12,528 bases of DNA from DASRTE01 sp035316885 (GTDB lineage Bacteria > Actinomycetota > Actinomycetes > Jiangellales > Jiangellaceae), in the NCBI GenBank assembly GCA_035316885.1, contig DATHII010000208.1, positions 1-12,528 of the forward strand, given 5' to 3'. Position numbers and translations under genes: made by a program. The first letter of the stretch is position 1; each line of letters begins with the position of its first letter. Below the pieces are notes generated by a model. It was not told the origin of the DNA, did no database searches, and saw nothing but the letters and a program-made list of their open reading frames with translations. Shown here one piece after another: positions 6,369 through 12,528 of the stretch.

Positions 6369-7049
6369 ATGCGTGTCCTCGTGGTCGACGACGACCTGGC
6401 CGTCCGGGAGTCGCTGCGCCGCTCGCTGACGTTCAACGGCTACCAGATCGAGCTCGCCGCCGACGGCGAGCAGGCGCTGCGGGCCGTTGAGGACTCGCGG
6501 CCGGACGCCGTCGTCCTCGACGTGATGATGCCCAAGATGGACGGCCTCGCGACCTGTCGCGCCCTGCGCGCCGCCGGCAACGACGTGCCCGTGCTCATGC
6601 TGACCGCCCGCGACGAGGTCGCCGACCGGGTGGCCGGCCTCGACGCCGGTGCCGACGACTACCTGCCGAAGCCGTTCGCCCTCGAGGAGTTGCTCGCCCG
6701 GCTGCGGGCGCTGCTGCGACGGATCGGACCGGACGAGTCCGGCCCGGTACTGCACCTCGGCGACCTCACACTCGATCCGGCGAGCCGGGACGTCACCCGC
6801 GGCGAACGGCCGTTGCGGCTCACGCGGACCGAGTTCGCCCTGCTCGAGTTGCTGCTCCGCAACCAGCGCCGGGTCCTCCCCCGCGAGCGCATCCTCGAGG
6901 AGGTCTGGGGCTACGACTTCCCCACCACCGCGAACTCGCTCGAGGTCTACATCGGTTACCTGCGGCGCAAGTCCGAGGCTGAGGGAGAGCCACGCCTGAT
7001 CCACACCGTCCGTGGCGTGGGGTACGTCGCCCGGGAGACCCCGCCGTGA
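6369..7049 (+). CDS. mprA: OmpR-family response regulator MprA
   Basis: A 226-residue two-component response regulator. The receiver domain (1 to about 115) shows acidic Asp7-Asp8-Asp9, phosphoacceptor Asp51 (VVLDVMMPKMDG), Thr79 and Lys101 (DDYLPKPFALEELLARLRAL). The C-terminal winged-helix DNA-binding domain (about 128-222) includes LTRTEFALLELLLRNQRRVL, then LEVYIGYLRRKSEAEGEPRL and VRGVGYVARETPP. The sequence closely resembles mycobacterial MprA throughout, including the FNGY and TRTEFALLE stretches. MprA controls envelope-stress genes, including its own operon, pepD, sigB and sigE in mycobacteria. The mprB GTG overlaps the stop by four bases. A TCTCAG tandem box lies just upstream, supporting autoregulation. 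No ribosome binding site is seen, consistent with a leaderless mRNA. Confidence 0.94.
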   Translation: MRVLVVDDDLAVRESLRRSLTFNGYQIELAADGEQALRAVEDSRPDAVVLDVMMPKMDGLATCRALRAAGNDVPVLMLTARDEVADRVAGLDAGADDYLPKPFALEELLARLRALLRRIGPDESGPVLHLGDLTLDPASRDVTRGERPLRLTRTEFALLELLLRNQRRVLPRERILEEVWGYDFPTTANSLEVYIGYLRRKSEAEGEPRLIHTVRGVGYVARETPP

Positions 7050-8494
7050 CGACGTCCGCAGCGGATTCGCAGCCGGGGAAAAGGATGCTGACCGAACTCC
7101 GGGAGCGGATCGGCCGGCTTCCCCTTCGTCGGAGGGTCGGTGCGCTCGCCGCGATCGGGGTCGGTCTCGCCGTCCTACTTACGGCGCTAGCTGCATACGT
7201 CACGGTGCGGACCCAACTCACCCAGAGCGTCGACGACAACCTGCTCGACCGCGCGCACGCAGCCGTGTCGAGCCCGCTCGGCGACCCGGCATTGCTCACG
7301 CGGATTCCCTCCGATGCGATCCTCGCCGCCGACGTACGGGTCGCGCTGCTCGGTGCGAACAAAGTCGCCCGTTCCCCGGAGGGCCCACACAGTGCACCAC
7401 CGTTCGGCGAGCCCGAACTCGCAGTCGCGCAGGGGCAAGCGGATCAGAGCGTCCGCACGGCCCGTCTCGACGGAGAGTCGTACCGCGTCGTGGCCGTCCC
7501 CGCCGGCAGCGGGACGGCCCTGGTGCTCGGCCAGCCCACCGAGACCGTAGACCGCGTGCTCGGCACGCTGGGCTGGGTGTTGCTGATCGCCGGCCTCGGT
7601 GGCATCGCGCTGGCCGCCTGGGCAGGGGCGTCCATCGCCCGCACCGGACTGCGACCCGTCGAGCGGCTGACCGCGGCCGCGGAACACGTCGCCGACACCG
7701 GACAGCTCGACCCGATCGACGTCGAGGGCGAGGACGAGATCGCCCGGCTCGCACACGCCTTCAACGCCATGCTCGCGGCACTGGACGAGGCACGGATCCG
7801 TCAGCGCAGGCTGATCGCGGACGCCGGCCACGAGCTACGAACGCCGCTGACCAGCCTGCGGACCAACATCGACCTGCTCGCCCAGAGTGACCGCGAGGGT
7901 GGGCTCGACCCGGCCGAGCGGTCCGGGCTGATCCGCGACGTGCGGGCCCAGCTCGAGGAGCTGTCCACACTGGCCACCGACCTGATGGAGCTCGCCCGCG
8001 AGGACCGACCCGACGCCGAGCGCGACACGCTGGACTTCGCCGACGTCGTCCGCGATGCGCTCACCCGGGTTCGTCGCCGGGCACCGGAGGTGACCTTCTC
8101 CGCCGATCTGCGGCCCTGGACCGTGGAGGGCGACCCCTCCCTGCTCGGCCGCGCCGTGACTAACCTGCTCGACAATGCGGCGAACTGGAGCCCACGGCCG
8201 GGAACGGTCAATGTGCGCCTCCGGGACGGCGTGCTGCAGGTCAGCGACGAGGGACCCGGGATCGCCGACGCCGACCTCCCGCACGTGTTCGACCGCTTCT
8301 ACCGGTCCACCGAGGCACGCGCCCGACCCGGCTCCGGCCTGGGCCTGGCCATCGTGCGCGCGGCTGCCGAGCGCCACGGCGGCACCGTCAGCGCAGGTCG
8401 AGCCGAGCAGGGCGGAGCCCGGCTGACGATGACGCTGCCGGGCAGCGCGCGCGGATCCGCGCCGGCCGACGGTTCTTCGCCGGCTCTTGCCTGA
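7046..8494 (+). CDS. mprB: sensor histidine kinase MprB
   Basis: A 482-residue membrane histidine kinase paired with MprA. The layout is: basic cytoplasmic N-terminus, TM1 (about 31-52), an extracytoplasmic sensor region of roughly 118 residues, TM2 (about 171-195), HAMP linker (about 197-247), a HisKA dimerisation domain with phosphoacceptor His262 (AGHELRTPLTSLRTNIDLLA), and the HATPase domain. The last has an N box from Asn373 (NLLDNAANWSP), a G1 box (DEGPGIADADLPHVFDRFYR) and a G2 box (GSGLGLAIVRAAAERHGG). All catalytic boxes look intact. The GTG start overlaps the mprA stop (GTGA); an in-frame ATG at 7085 is a less likely alternative. In mycobacteria MprB senses envelope stress from detergents and misfolded proteins. 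The C-terminus abuts the pepD regulatory box. Confidence 0.93.
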   Translation: MTTSAADSQPGKRMLTELRERIGRLPLRRRVGALAAIGVGLAVLLTALAAYVTVRTQLTQSVDDNLLDRAHAAVSSPLGDPALLTRIPSDAILAADVRVALLGANKVARSPEGPHSAPPFGEPELAVAQGQADQSVRTARLDGESYRVVAVPAGSGTALVLGQPTETVDRVLGTLGWVLLIAGLGGIALAAWAGASIARTGLRPVERLTAAAEHVADTGQLDPIDVEGEDEIARLAHAFNAMLAALDEARIRQRRLIADAGHELRTPLTSLRTNIDLLAQSDREGGLDPAERSGLIRDVRAQLEELSTLATDLMELAREDRPDAERDTLDFADVVRDALTRVRRRAPEVTFSADLRPWTVEGDPSLLGRAVTNLLDNAANWSPRPGTVNVRLRDGVLQVSDEGPGIADADLPHVFDRFYRSTEARARPGSGLGLAIVRAAAERHGGTVSAGRAEQGGARLTMTLPGSARGSAPADGSSPALA

Positions 8495-8535
8495 CTCTCA
8501 GCATGCTCTCAGCCGGACAGGGCAGCGTAGGGGTC
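8495..8535 (+). promoter_or_regulatory. candidate MprA box and promoter of pepD
   Basis: A perfect direct repeat CTCTCAGC (8495-8502 and 8506-8513) is separated by three bases, giving an 11-bp period. Ten bases after the second TCTCAG is CAGCGT (8523-8528), a -10-like element, and seven bases later the chosen pepD ATG. Spacing and surrounding bases (CCGG-N2-GGGCANNNT) match the mprA upstream region. It begins directly after the mprB stop, so pepD can be transcribed from its own activated promoter as well as by read-through. Confidence 0.7.
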
Positions 8536-9873
8536 ATGGACGAGACCACGCGCAGCACTCAGCCCACCGGCGCCGCCCTGGACGAGGGCCGCGCTCCTGA
8601 CGCACCTGACGCGCCGACCGGCTCCGGCTGGTCGACGCCGACCGGCTCCGGGCAGCAGCCTCCCCCGCCGGCCGACCCTTGGACCGCCCGCCCGGACGAC
8701 ACCCGCTCGGTCGCGCGTCCGGAGGACACCCAGACCTTTCAGCCGCCCTCGTACCCGGCCGGTGGCGAGCCGCCGTTCGCCGGCCCAGCCCCCGAGGCCA
8801 CCGGCGGCAGGCAGCCGCGCCGCGGCACCGCGCTGATGGTGGCGCTCGCGCTCGGCGCGGGCGTGCTCGGTGGGGCGGCCGGCGCCGGCGTGGTCAGCGT
8901 TCTGGACGACGACCAGGCCCCGGCGGTGAGCAACAGCCTCGACCCAGCCCCGTCCGGCCAGCAGACGTCGACGTTCTCCGAGGTCGAGGACGTCGCGGCG
9001 CAGGTGCTGCCGAGCGTCGTCTCCATCGCGGTACGCGGCCCGCAGGGCAGCGGCACCGGTAGTGGCGTGATCATCTCCTCCGACGGCCAGATCCTCACGA
9101 ACAACCACGTCGTCGAGGGCGGTGGCGAGCTGACCGTCACGTTCCACGACGGCACGACCGCCTCCGCCGAGGTCGTGGGTACCGACCCGACGACCGACCT
9201 CGCGGTCATCCAGGCCCAGGACGTGTCCGGGCTCACCGCCGCGGAGCTCGGCAGTTCCGGGGACCTGCAGGTGGGCCAGCAGGTTGTGGCCATCGGCTCG
9301 CCGTTCGGCCTCGACGGCACAGTGACCACGGGAATCGTCTCCGCAGTTGGGCGGCCGGTATCGGCCGGTGACGGTCAGGGCAGCGGTGCGGTGATCGACG
9401 CCATCCAGACCGACGCGCCGATCAACCCGGGCAACTCCGGCGGCCCGCTGGTCAACATGTCCGGCCAGGTCGTCGGCATCAACAGCGCCATCTACGCGCC
9501 GAGCGCCCAGGGCGGCTCGATCGGCCTCGGCTTCTCGATCCCGATCGACCAGGCCCGACCGATCGTGGACGAGCTGATCGAGTCCGGGCAGGCCACCCAC
9601 GCGCGGATCGGCCTCAGCGTCGGCAACACGACAGGCGAGACCAGCGGCGCCCTCGTCGCCGAGGTCGAGAACGGCAGCGGTGCGGACGAGGCCGGGCTCG
9701 CGGAGGGCGATGTCATCACCAAGATCGACGACCGGATCATCACCGATGGCACCTCCCTGGTGGCCGCAGCCCGCTCGTACCGTCCCGGCGACACCGTCAC
9801 CCTGACCTACGTGCGCGACGGCGAGACCCAGACCGTCGATGTCACCTTGGGCAGCGACTCCCCGTCGACCTGA
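8536..9873 (+). CDS. pepD: HtrA/DegP-type serine protease PepD with PDZ domain
   Basis: A 445-residue trypsin-like serine protease of the HtrA family that degrades or refolds damaged envelope proteins. Residues 1 to about 95 are a cytoplasmic Pro/Gly/Asp-rich region. A single membrane anchor spans about 98-122. The protease domain follows, with catalytic His191 (NNHVVEG), Asp221 (TTDLAVI) and Ser301 (PGNSGGPLV). A C-terminal PDZ domain lies at about 355-440 (ARIGLSVGN, LAEGDVITKIDDR). All three catalytic residues are present. I prefer the ATG at 8536 over the in-frame ATG at 8503, because the latter sits inside the TCTCAG regulatory repeat. The mprA-mprB-pepD order is as in mycobacteria, where PepD feeds back on MprAB signalling. 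The next mycobacterial gene, moaB2, is absent; a strong hairpin ends the unit. Confidence 0.94.
   Translation: MDETTRSTQPTGAALDEGRAPDAPDAPTGSGWSTPTGSGQQPPPPADPWTARPDDTRSVARPEDTQTFQPPSYPAGGEPPFAGPAPEATGGRQPRRGTALMVALALGAGVLGGAAGAGVVSVLDDDQAPAVSNSLDPAPSGQQTSTFSEVEDVAAQVLPSVVSIAVRGPQGSGTGSGVIISSDGQILTNNHVVEGGGELTVTFHDGTTASAEVVGTDPTTDLAVIQAQDVSGLTAAELGSSGDLQVGQQVVAIGSPFGLDGTVTTGIVSAVGRPVSAGDGQGSGAVIDAIQTDAPINPGNSGGPLVNMSGQVVGINSAIYAPSAQGGSIGLGFSIPIDQARPIVDELIESGQATHARIGLSVGNTTGETSGALVAEVENGSGADEAGLAEGDVITKIDDRIITDGTSLVAAARSYRPGDTVTLTYVRDGETQTVDVTLGSDSPST
8612..8651 (+). repeat. 16-bp direct repeat inside the pepD linker
   Basis: CGCCGACCGGCTCCGG occurs at 8612-8627 and again at 8636-8651, an in-frame 24-base period encoding PTGSGWST followed by PTGSGQQP. 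It lies in the disordered N-terminal region of PepD and probably arose by slippage. Confidence 0.8.
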
Positions 9874-9891
9874 CCGGCCGGCACCCCACAG

Positions 9892-9945
9892 ACACACGGG
9901 CCCCTGCGGAGCCGCCACCCAGTCTCCCCCCAGGGGCCCGTGTGT
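9892..9945 (+). terminator. strong hairpin terminator after pepD
   Basis: ACACACGGGCCCCTG (9892-9906) is perfectly complementary to CAGGGGCCCGTGTGT (9931-9945), giving a 15-bp stem with a 24-base loop. No U-tract follows, as is common for actinobacterial terminators. It starts 19 bases after the pepD stop and separates the mprAB-pepD cassette from ligB. Confidence 0.85.
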
Positions 9946-9994
9946 GCGTGTCCGTTGATCACGGACAATACGGCGCGGTGTCGGTGGTGCTTGG

Positions 9995-10000
9995 CAGACT
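9995..10000 (+). promoter_or_regulatory. candidate -10 element of ligB (leaderless)
   Basis: CAGACT lies six bases before the ligB GTG, the spacing expected when transcription starts at the initiation codon. There is no Shine-Dalgarno sequence before this start. No clear -35 hexamer is seen at 16-18 bases upstream. Confidence 0.35.
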
Positions 10001-10006
10001 CGAGCC

Positions 10007-11551
10007 GTGCTGTTGGAGGACGTCGCGCAGACTTCGGCGGCCGTGGCCGCCACGCCGGCGCGGCTGGCCAAGACGACCCTGCTCGCCGAATGCCTCGGAC
10101 GGGCGGCTCCCGACGAGGTGCCGGTGGCCGTGGCCTACCTGTCCGGTGAGCTGCGTCAGCGCCGCACCGGGCTCGGCTACGCGGCGTTACGCGACCTGCC
10201 TCCCCCTGCCGATCGGCCCACCCTCGGGCTGACCGAGGTCGACGCCGAGTTCGCAGCGATCGCCGACCTGTCCGGACCGGGCTCCACGACCGCCCGCCGG
10301 GCGCGGCTGAGCGAACTGATGGCGCGAGCGACGGCGGCCGAGCAGCGCCTACTGGCCGGGTTGGTCAGCGGCGAGCTCCGCCAGGGCGCGCTCGACGGCG
10401 TGCTCACCGAGGCGGTTGCGGTCGCGGCCGGAGCGCCGGCCGCCGATGTCCGGCGCGCGGTCACCGTCGCCGGCACGCTCACGCCCGTCGCCCAGGCGGT
10501 CCTCGCCCACGGCACCGCCGGCCTGCAACGGTTCCGGCTCGCCGTCGGGTCACCGCTGCGCCCGATGCTCGCCCAGAGCGCACCTGACCTGGCCGACGCG
10601 TTCGGCCGCACGGGTCCAGCAGCTGTCGAATGGAAGCTCGACGGCATCCGCGTGCAGATCCACCGCGACGGCGACCGGGTCGCCGTGTTCACCCGCACGC
10701 TCGACGACGTCACCGAACGCGTGCCTGAGCTCGTCGAGGCCGCCCAGTCCTTGCCGGTCGCCTCGGTCGTGCTCGACGGCGAGGCCATCGCGCTCGGGCC
10801 CGACCTGCGCCCGCTGCCGTTCCAGCAGACGGCCTCGCGCATCGGCCGCCGCCTCGATGTCGCAACCGCCCGCTCGACCGTCCCGCTGTCGGCGTACGTG
10901 TTCGACTGCCTCCACCTCGACGGCGACGACCTCGTGGGCGCACCGGGGAGCGAGCGGTGGGAGGCGCTCGCTGCGGCCGTTCCGGAGGCGCTGCAGGTCC
11001 CGCGGCTGGTCACCGACGACGTCGCGGCGGCACAGGCGTTCTTCGACGACGCGCTGGCCCACGGCCACGAAGGAGTCGTGGTCAAGTCGCTGTCGGCGCC
11101 CTACGACGCCGGACGCCGCGGCGCCGGCTGGGTCAAGGTCAAGCCGCGGCACACGCTCGACCTCGTCGTCCTCGCCGTGGAATGGGGCCATGGTCGACGC
11201 GAGGGAAAGCTGTCGAACCTGCATCTCGGCGCCCGCGACGCCGACGGCCGGTACGGGCCCGCAGGCGGGTTCGTGATGCTCGGCAAGACGTTCAAGGGCC
11301 TCACCGACACGATGCTGGCCTGGCAGACGGAGCAGTTGCTCCAGCTCGCCGACGGTCCTGCCGACGGCTGGGTCGTGACGGTCCGCCCGGAACTCGTCGT
11401 CGAGATCGCCTTCGACGGCGTCCAGCACTCGCCTCGCTACCCGGCGGGGATGGCGCTCCGTTTTGCTCGGGTGCTGCGGCACCGTCCTGACAAGCCCGCT
11501 GTGGAGGCCGACACCATCGCATCGGTGCACGAGATCCACGACCGGCGCTGA
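10007..11551 (+). CDS. ligB: ATP-dependent DNA ligase (LigB type)
   Basis: A 514-residue ATP-dependent DNA ligase, close in length to mycobacterial LigB (about 507). The N-terminal alpha-helical DNA-binding domain covers roughly 1-185 (LTPVAQAVLAHGTAGLQRFR near its end). The nucleotidyltransferase core follows, with motif I EWKLDGIRV, in which Lys210 would carry the AMP; motif III-like YVFDCLHLDG; motif IV EGVVVKS from Glu355; and motif V GWVKVKPRH with Lys377. The C-terminal OB domain includes GKTFKGLTDTMLAW and VEIAFDGVQHSPRYPAGMAL. LigB enzymes seal nicks but are dispensable beside the NAD-dependent LigA where tested. The GTG start was chosen because the family's N-terminal helix (VLLEDVAQTSAAVAAT) begins there. 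It is isolated by the pepD terminator upstream and converges on the next gene with 8 bp between stops. No LigD-type polymerase or phosphoesterase domain, and no Ku gene, is nearby. Confidence 0.95.
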   Translation: MLLEDVAQTSAAVAATPARLAKTTLLAECLGRAAPDEVPVAVAYLSGELRQRRTGLGYAALRDLPPPADRPTLGLTEVDAEFAAIADLSGPGSTTARRARLSELMARATAAEQRLLAGLVSGELRQGALDGVLTEAVAVAAGAPAADVRRAVTVAGTLTPVAQAVLAHGTAGLQRFRLAVGSPLRPMLAQSAPDLADAFGRTGPAAVEWKLDGIRVQIHRDGDRVAVFTRTLDDVTERVPELVEAAQSLPVASVVLDGEAIALGPDLRPLPFQQTASRIGRRLDVATARSTVPLSAYVFDCLHLDGDDLVGAPGSERWEALAAAVPEALQVPRLVTDDVAAAQAFFDDALAHGHEGVVVKSLSAPYDAGRRGAGWVKVKPRHTLDLVVLAVEWGHGRREGKLSNLHLGARDADGRYGPAGGFVMLGKTFKGLTDTMLAWQTEQLLQLADGPADGWVVTVRPELVVEIAFDGVQHSPRYPAGMALRFARVLRHRPDKPAVEADTIASVHEIHDRR

Positions 11552-11559
11552 GCCGGCCA

Positions 11560-12318
11560 TCACCCCCGGTGCACGTCCGCCAGCCGCTCGACGCCCTCGG
11601 CCAGCACCTGGACACCGGTGTGGTCCGACGACCCGAGCAGCAGGCCCGCTGCCTCCCACAGCGCGCCCTGGACCGCCTCGTGCGCCTGCTGGTCTCCCTC
11701 AGGGTCAGAATCGCGGGCCGAGATCTCCTCGAGCCGCGTGGTCGCCTCGACCAGCCTGATCCAGGCCGGCGGCGCGTACCGCCCGGTGATCACGCGAACC
11801 CGGCGAGAATCGGCGAGTACGGCCGCCTTGGTCCGACCAAACTGGTAGTCGGCCAGGCTTGCGCCCGCGACAGCCCCGCCGACAGCTCCGAGCACTGCCA
11901 CCAGCAGCACCACTACCCAACCGGCTCCGGCCAGCGCCGCGATGATCGCCGCGACGACCGACAGCCCGACGGCGCCGAGAACGGTGGCCTGGATCTGGTG
12001 CTCCCGAACCCCCACGCCGGCGATCCGGACGACTGGGGGACGATCGGTGAGCACGTCGACCACGGCGGCCCGGACTGCGGGATCGGAGACGTCGGGCCGG
12101 AGCACGGCGAACGACTCGGCCACCGCGCGCCCGGTGTCCGACGCGTGCGCCGGCCGCCCGGAGGTCCACCGCACGGCCCCCCACTGACGTGCCTCGACGA
12201 CGTTTGGCAGCCACGACCCACGGCCGTAGGGCATGGCGTCGACGACGTGCTGCTGATCCTCCCAGGCCTGCGCCCACTGCCGCTCGGACATCGCGGTCAG
12301 CGGGTGGGGTCGAGTCAT
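11560..12318 (-). CDS. conserved-looking membrane protein of unknown function
   Basis: I do not recognise this 252-residue protein. The soluble N-terminal part (1 to about 108) contains MSERQWAQAWEDQQHVVDAM and a folded-looking stretch. A hydrophobic helical pair rich in Ala/Val/Gly follows (about 111-130 and 132-156, AAIIAALAGAGWVVVLLVAV). The C-terminal part (157-252) contains DYQFGRTKAAVLADSRRVRV and an acidic helix (about 190-210). With both segments membrane-spanning, the termini would lie on the same side. No signal peptide, enzyme motif or lipobox is seen. Third positions are strongly GC-rich, supporting real coding. I chose the ATG at 12316-12318 because purine-rich GGAGACGAGAG lies just upstream; longer in-frame openings have unlikely Ser/Thr/Arg-rich translations. 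It converges with ligB. Confidence 0.75.
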   Translation of the reverse strand: MTRPHPLTAMSERQWAQAWEDQQHVVDAMPYGRGSWLPNVVEARQWGAVRWTSGRPAHASDTGRAVAESFAVLRPDVSDPAVRAAVVDVLTDRPPVVRIAGVGVREHQIQATVLGAVGLSVVAAIIAALAGAGWVVVLLVAVLGAVGGAVAGASLADYQFGRTKAAVLADSRRVRVITGRYAPPAWIRLVEATTRLEEISARDSDPEGDQQAHEAVQGALWEAAGLLLGSSDHTGVQVLAEGVERLADVHRG

Positions 12319-12418
12319 CGCTCTCGTCTCCATCTGACTCGTACGGCTGCCGATCTGGTTGCCTGTCGTCCTCGTGCGGGGCACCCGCCGGGCCCGAGGC
12401 GTCACAGTGTGTGGACGG
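12319..12418 (-). other. short intergenic region with weak hairpin
   Basis: About 100 bases separate the two rightmost minus-strand genes. A weak imperfect hairpin (CCTCG pairing with CGAGG, roughly 12370-12399) could be a terminator of the upstream gene. No confident promoter hexamers are seen. Confidence 0.3.
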
Positions 12419-12528
12419 TCAGCCGTCGGCGACGACGTCACCGTCGATGATCTGAGGTTCCCCCCGCTCCCACGCCACGAACCTGTCGGTGGCATCGAGA
12501 ACACTACCGGCGAGCCAGCTCACCACCA
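12419..12528 (-). CDS. C-terminal fragment of an unrecognised protein (enters from right edge)
   Basis: The minus-strand frame open at the right edge reads VVSWLAGSVLDATDRFVAWE and then RGEPQIIDGDVVADG before TGA at 12419-12421. Thirty-six codons are visible, with GC-rich third positions and a natural acidic C-terminus. It is probably the end of a longer gene, although GTG codons at 12526 and 12523 mean a tiny ORF is formally possible. I cannot assign a family. It lies about 100 bases upstream of the 252-residue membrane protein gene on the same strand. Confidence 0.5.
   Translation of the reverse strand, partial: VVSWLAGSVLDATDRFVAWERGEPQIIDGDVVADG

Noticed and set aside
4792..6429. 545-codon plus-strand frame overlapping the acyltransferase and dinB
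   Set aside because: The translation is Arg/Pro/Ala-rich and crosses two well-supported genes; a GC-rich shadow frame.
8503..8505. ATG at 8503 as the pepD start
   Set aside because: This ATG is the 3-base spacer within the direct repeat of the regulatory box, and the -10-like element lies downstream of it.
8509..10071. 520-codon minus-strand frame opposite pepD
   Set aside because: It covers pepD and the terminator, has no recognisable domain, and PepD has an intact catalytic triad on the other strand.
10007..11551. Possible NHEJ system with the ligase
   Set aside because: The ligase has no polymerase or phosphoesterase domain and no Ku gene is adjacent, so it fits LigB rather than LigD.
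1..12528. Search for a defence island, CRISPR array, toxin-antitoxin pair, prophage or transposon
   Set aside because: No spaced repeats, transposase or integrase motifs, terminal inverted repeats or compositional break were seen; genes are core-like with uniform high GC3.

Overview
The window is chromosomal DNA from a high-GC actinobacterium. Third codon positions are almost all G or C, GTG starts are common, and several genes look leaderless. The gene set (a primary sigma factor with a long low-complexity N-terminus, an MprAB-PepD cassette, an actinobacterial-type DNA polymerase IV tail and an ATP-dependent LigB) fits Actinomycetes. Pseudonocardiaceae or a close relative is my best guess, from protein resemblance alone. 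I see no insertion sequence, prophage, CRISPR array, tRNA or rRNA.

Left part (1-3102, minus strand). Reading with transcription: a universal stress protein (3102-2692), an HhH-GPD base-excision-repair-like protein 18 bp downstream (2673-2083), the primary sigma factor sigA/rpoD (1932-460), and the start of a TadC-like type II secretion F protein that runs off the left edge (206-1). The sigA upstream region holds a GGGAAG-N18-GTT element resembling promoters of the oxidative-stress SigR/SigH group.

Middle part (3200-6340, plus strand). A tight operon encodes a patatin-like phospholipase (3200-4030), a membrane-anchored lysophospholipid acyltransferase one base later (4032-5036), and DNA polymerase IV overlapping by ATGA (5033-6340). 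The first two could form a deacylation/reacylation pair. DinB appears to ride along.

Right-middle part (6369-9873, plus strand). An envelope-stress cassette: response regulator MprA, sensor kinase MprB (GTGA overlap) and the HtrA-type protease PepD. The mprA and pepD upstream regions share the same arrangement: two TCTCAG copies 11 bp apart, then 10 bp, then a CANNNT -10-like element, then 6-7 bp to the ATG. This is the clearest regulatory signal in the window and suggests autoregulation plus direct control of pepD. A perfect 15-bp-stem hairpin closes the cassette.

Right end (10007-12528). LigB (plus) converges, with 8 bp between stop codons, on an unrecognised 252-residue membrane protein (minus). 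A minus-strand gene fragment enters from the right edge.

No intergenic stretch exceeds 300 bases; the longest is about 253 bases (207-459). I did not find a clearly new defence or mobile system. The more novel observations are regulatory architecture and degenerate active sites in two otherwise familiar families.
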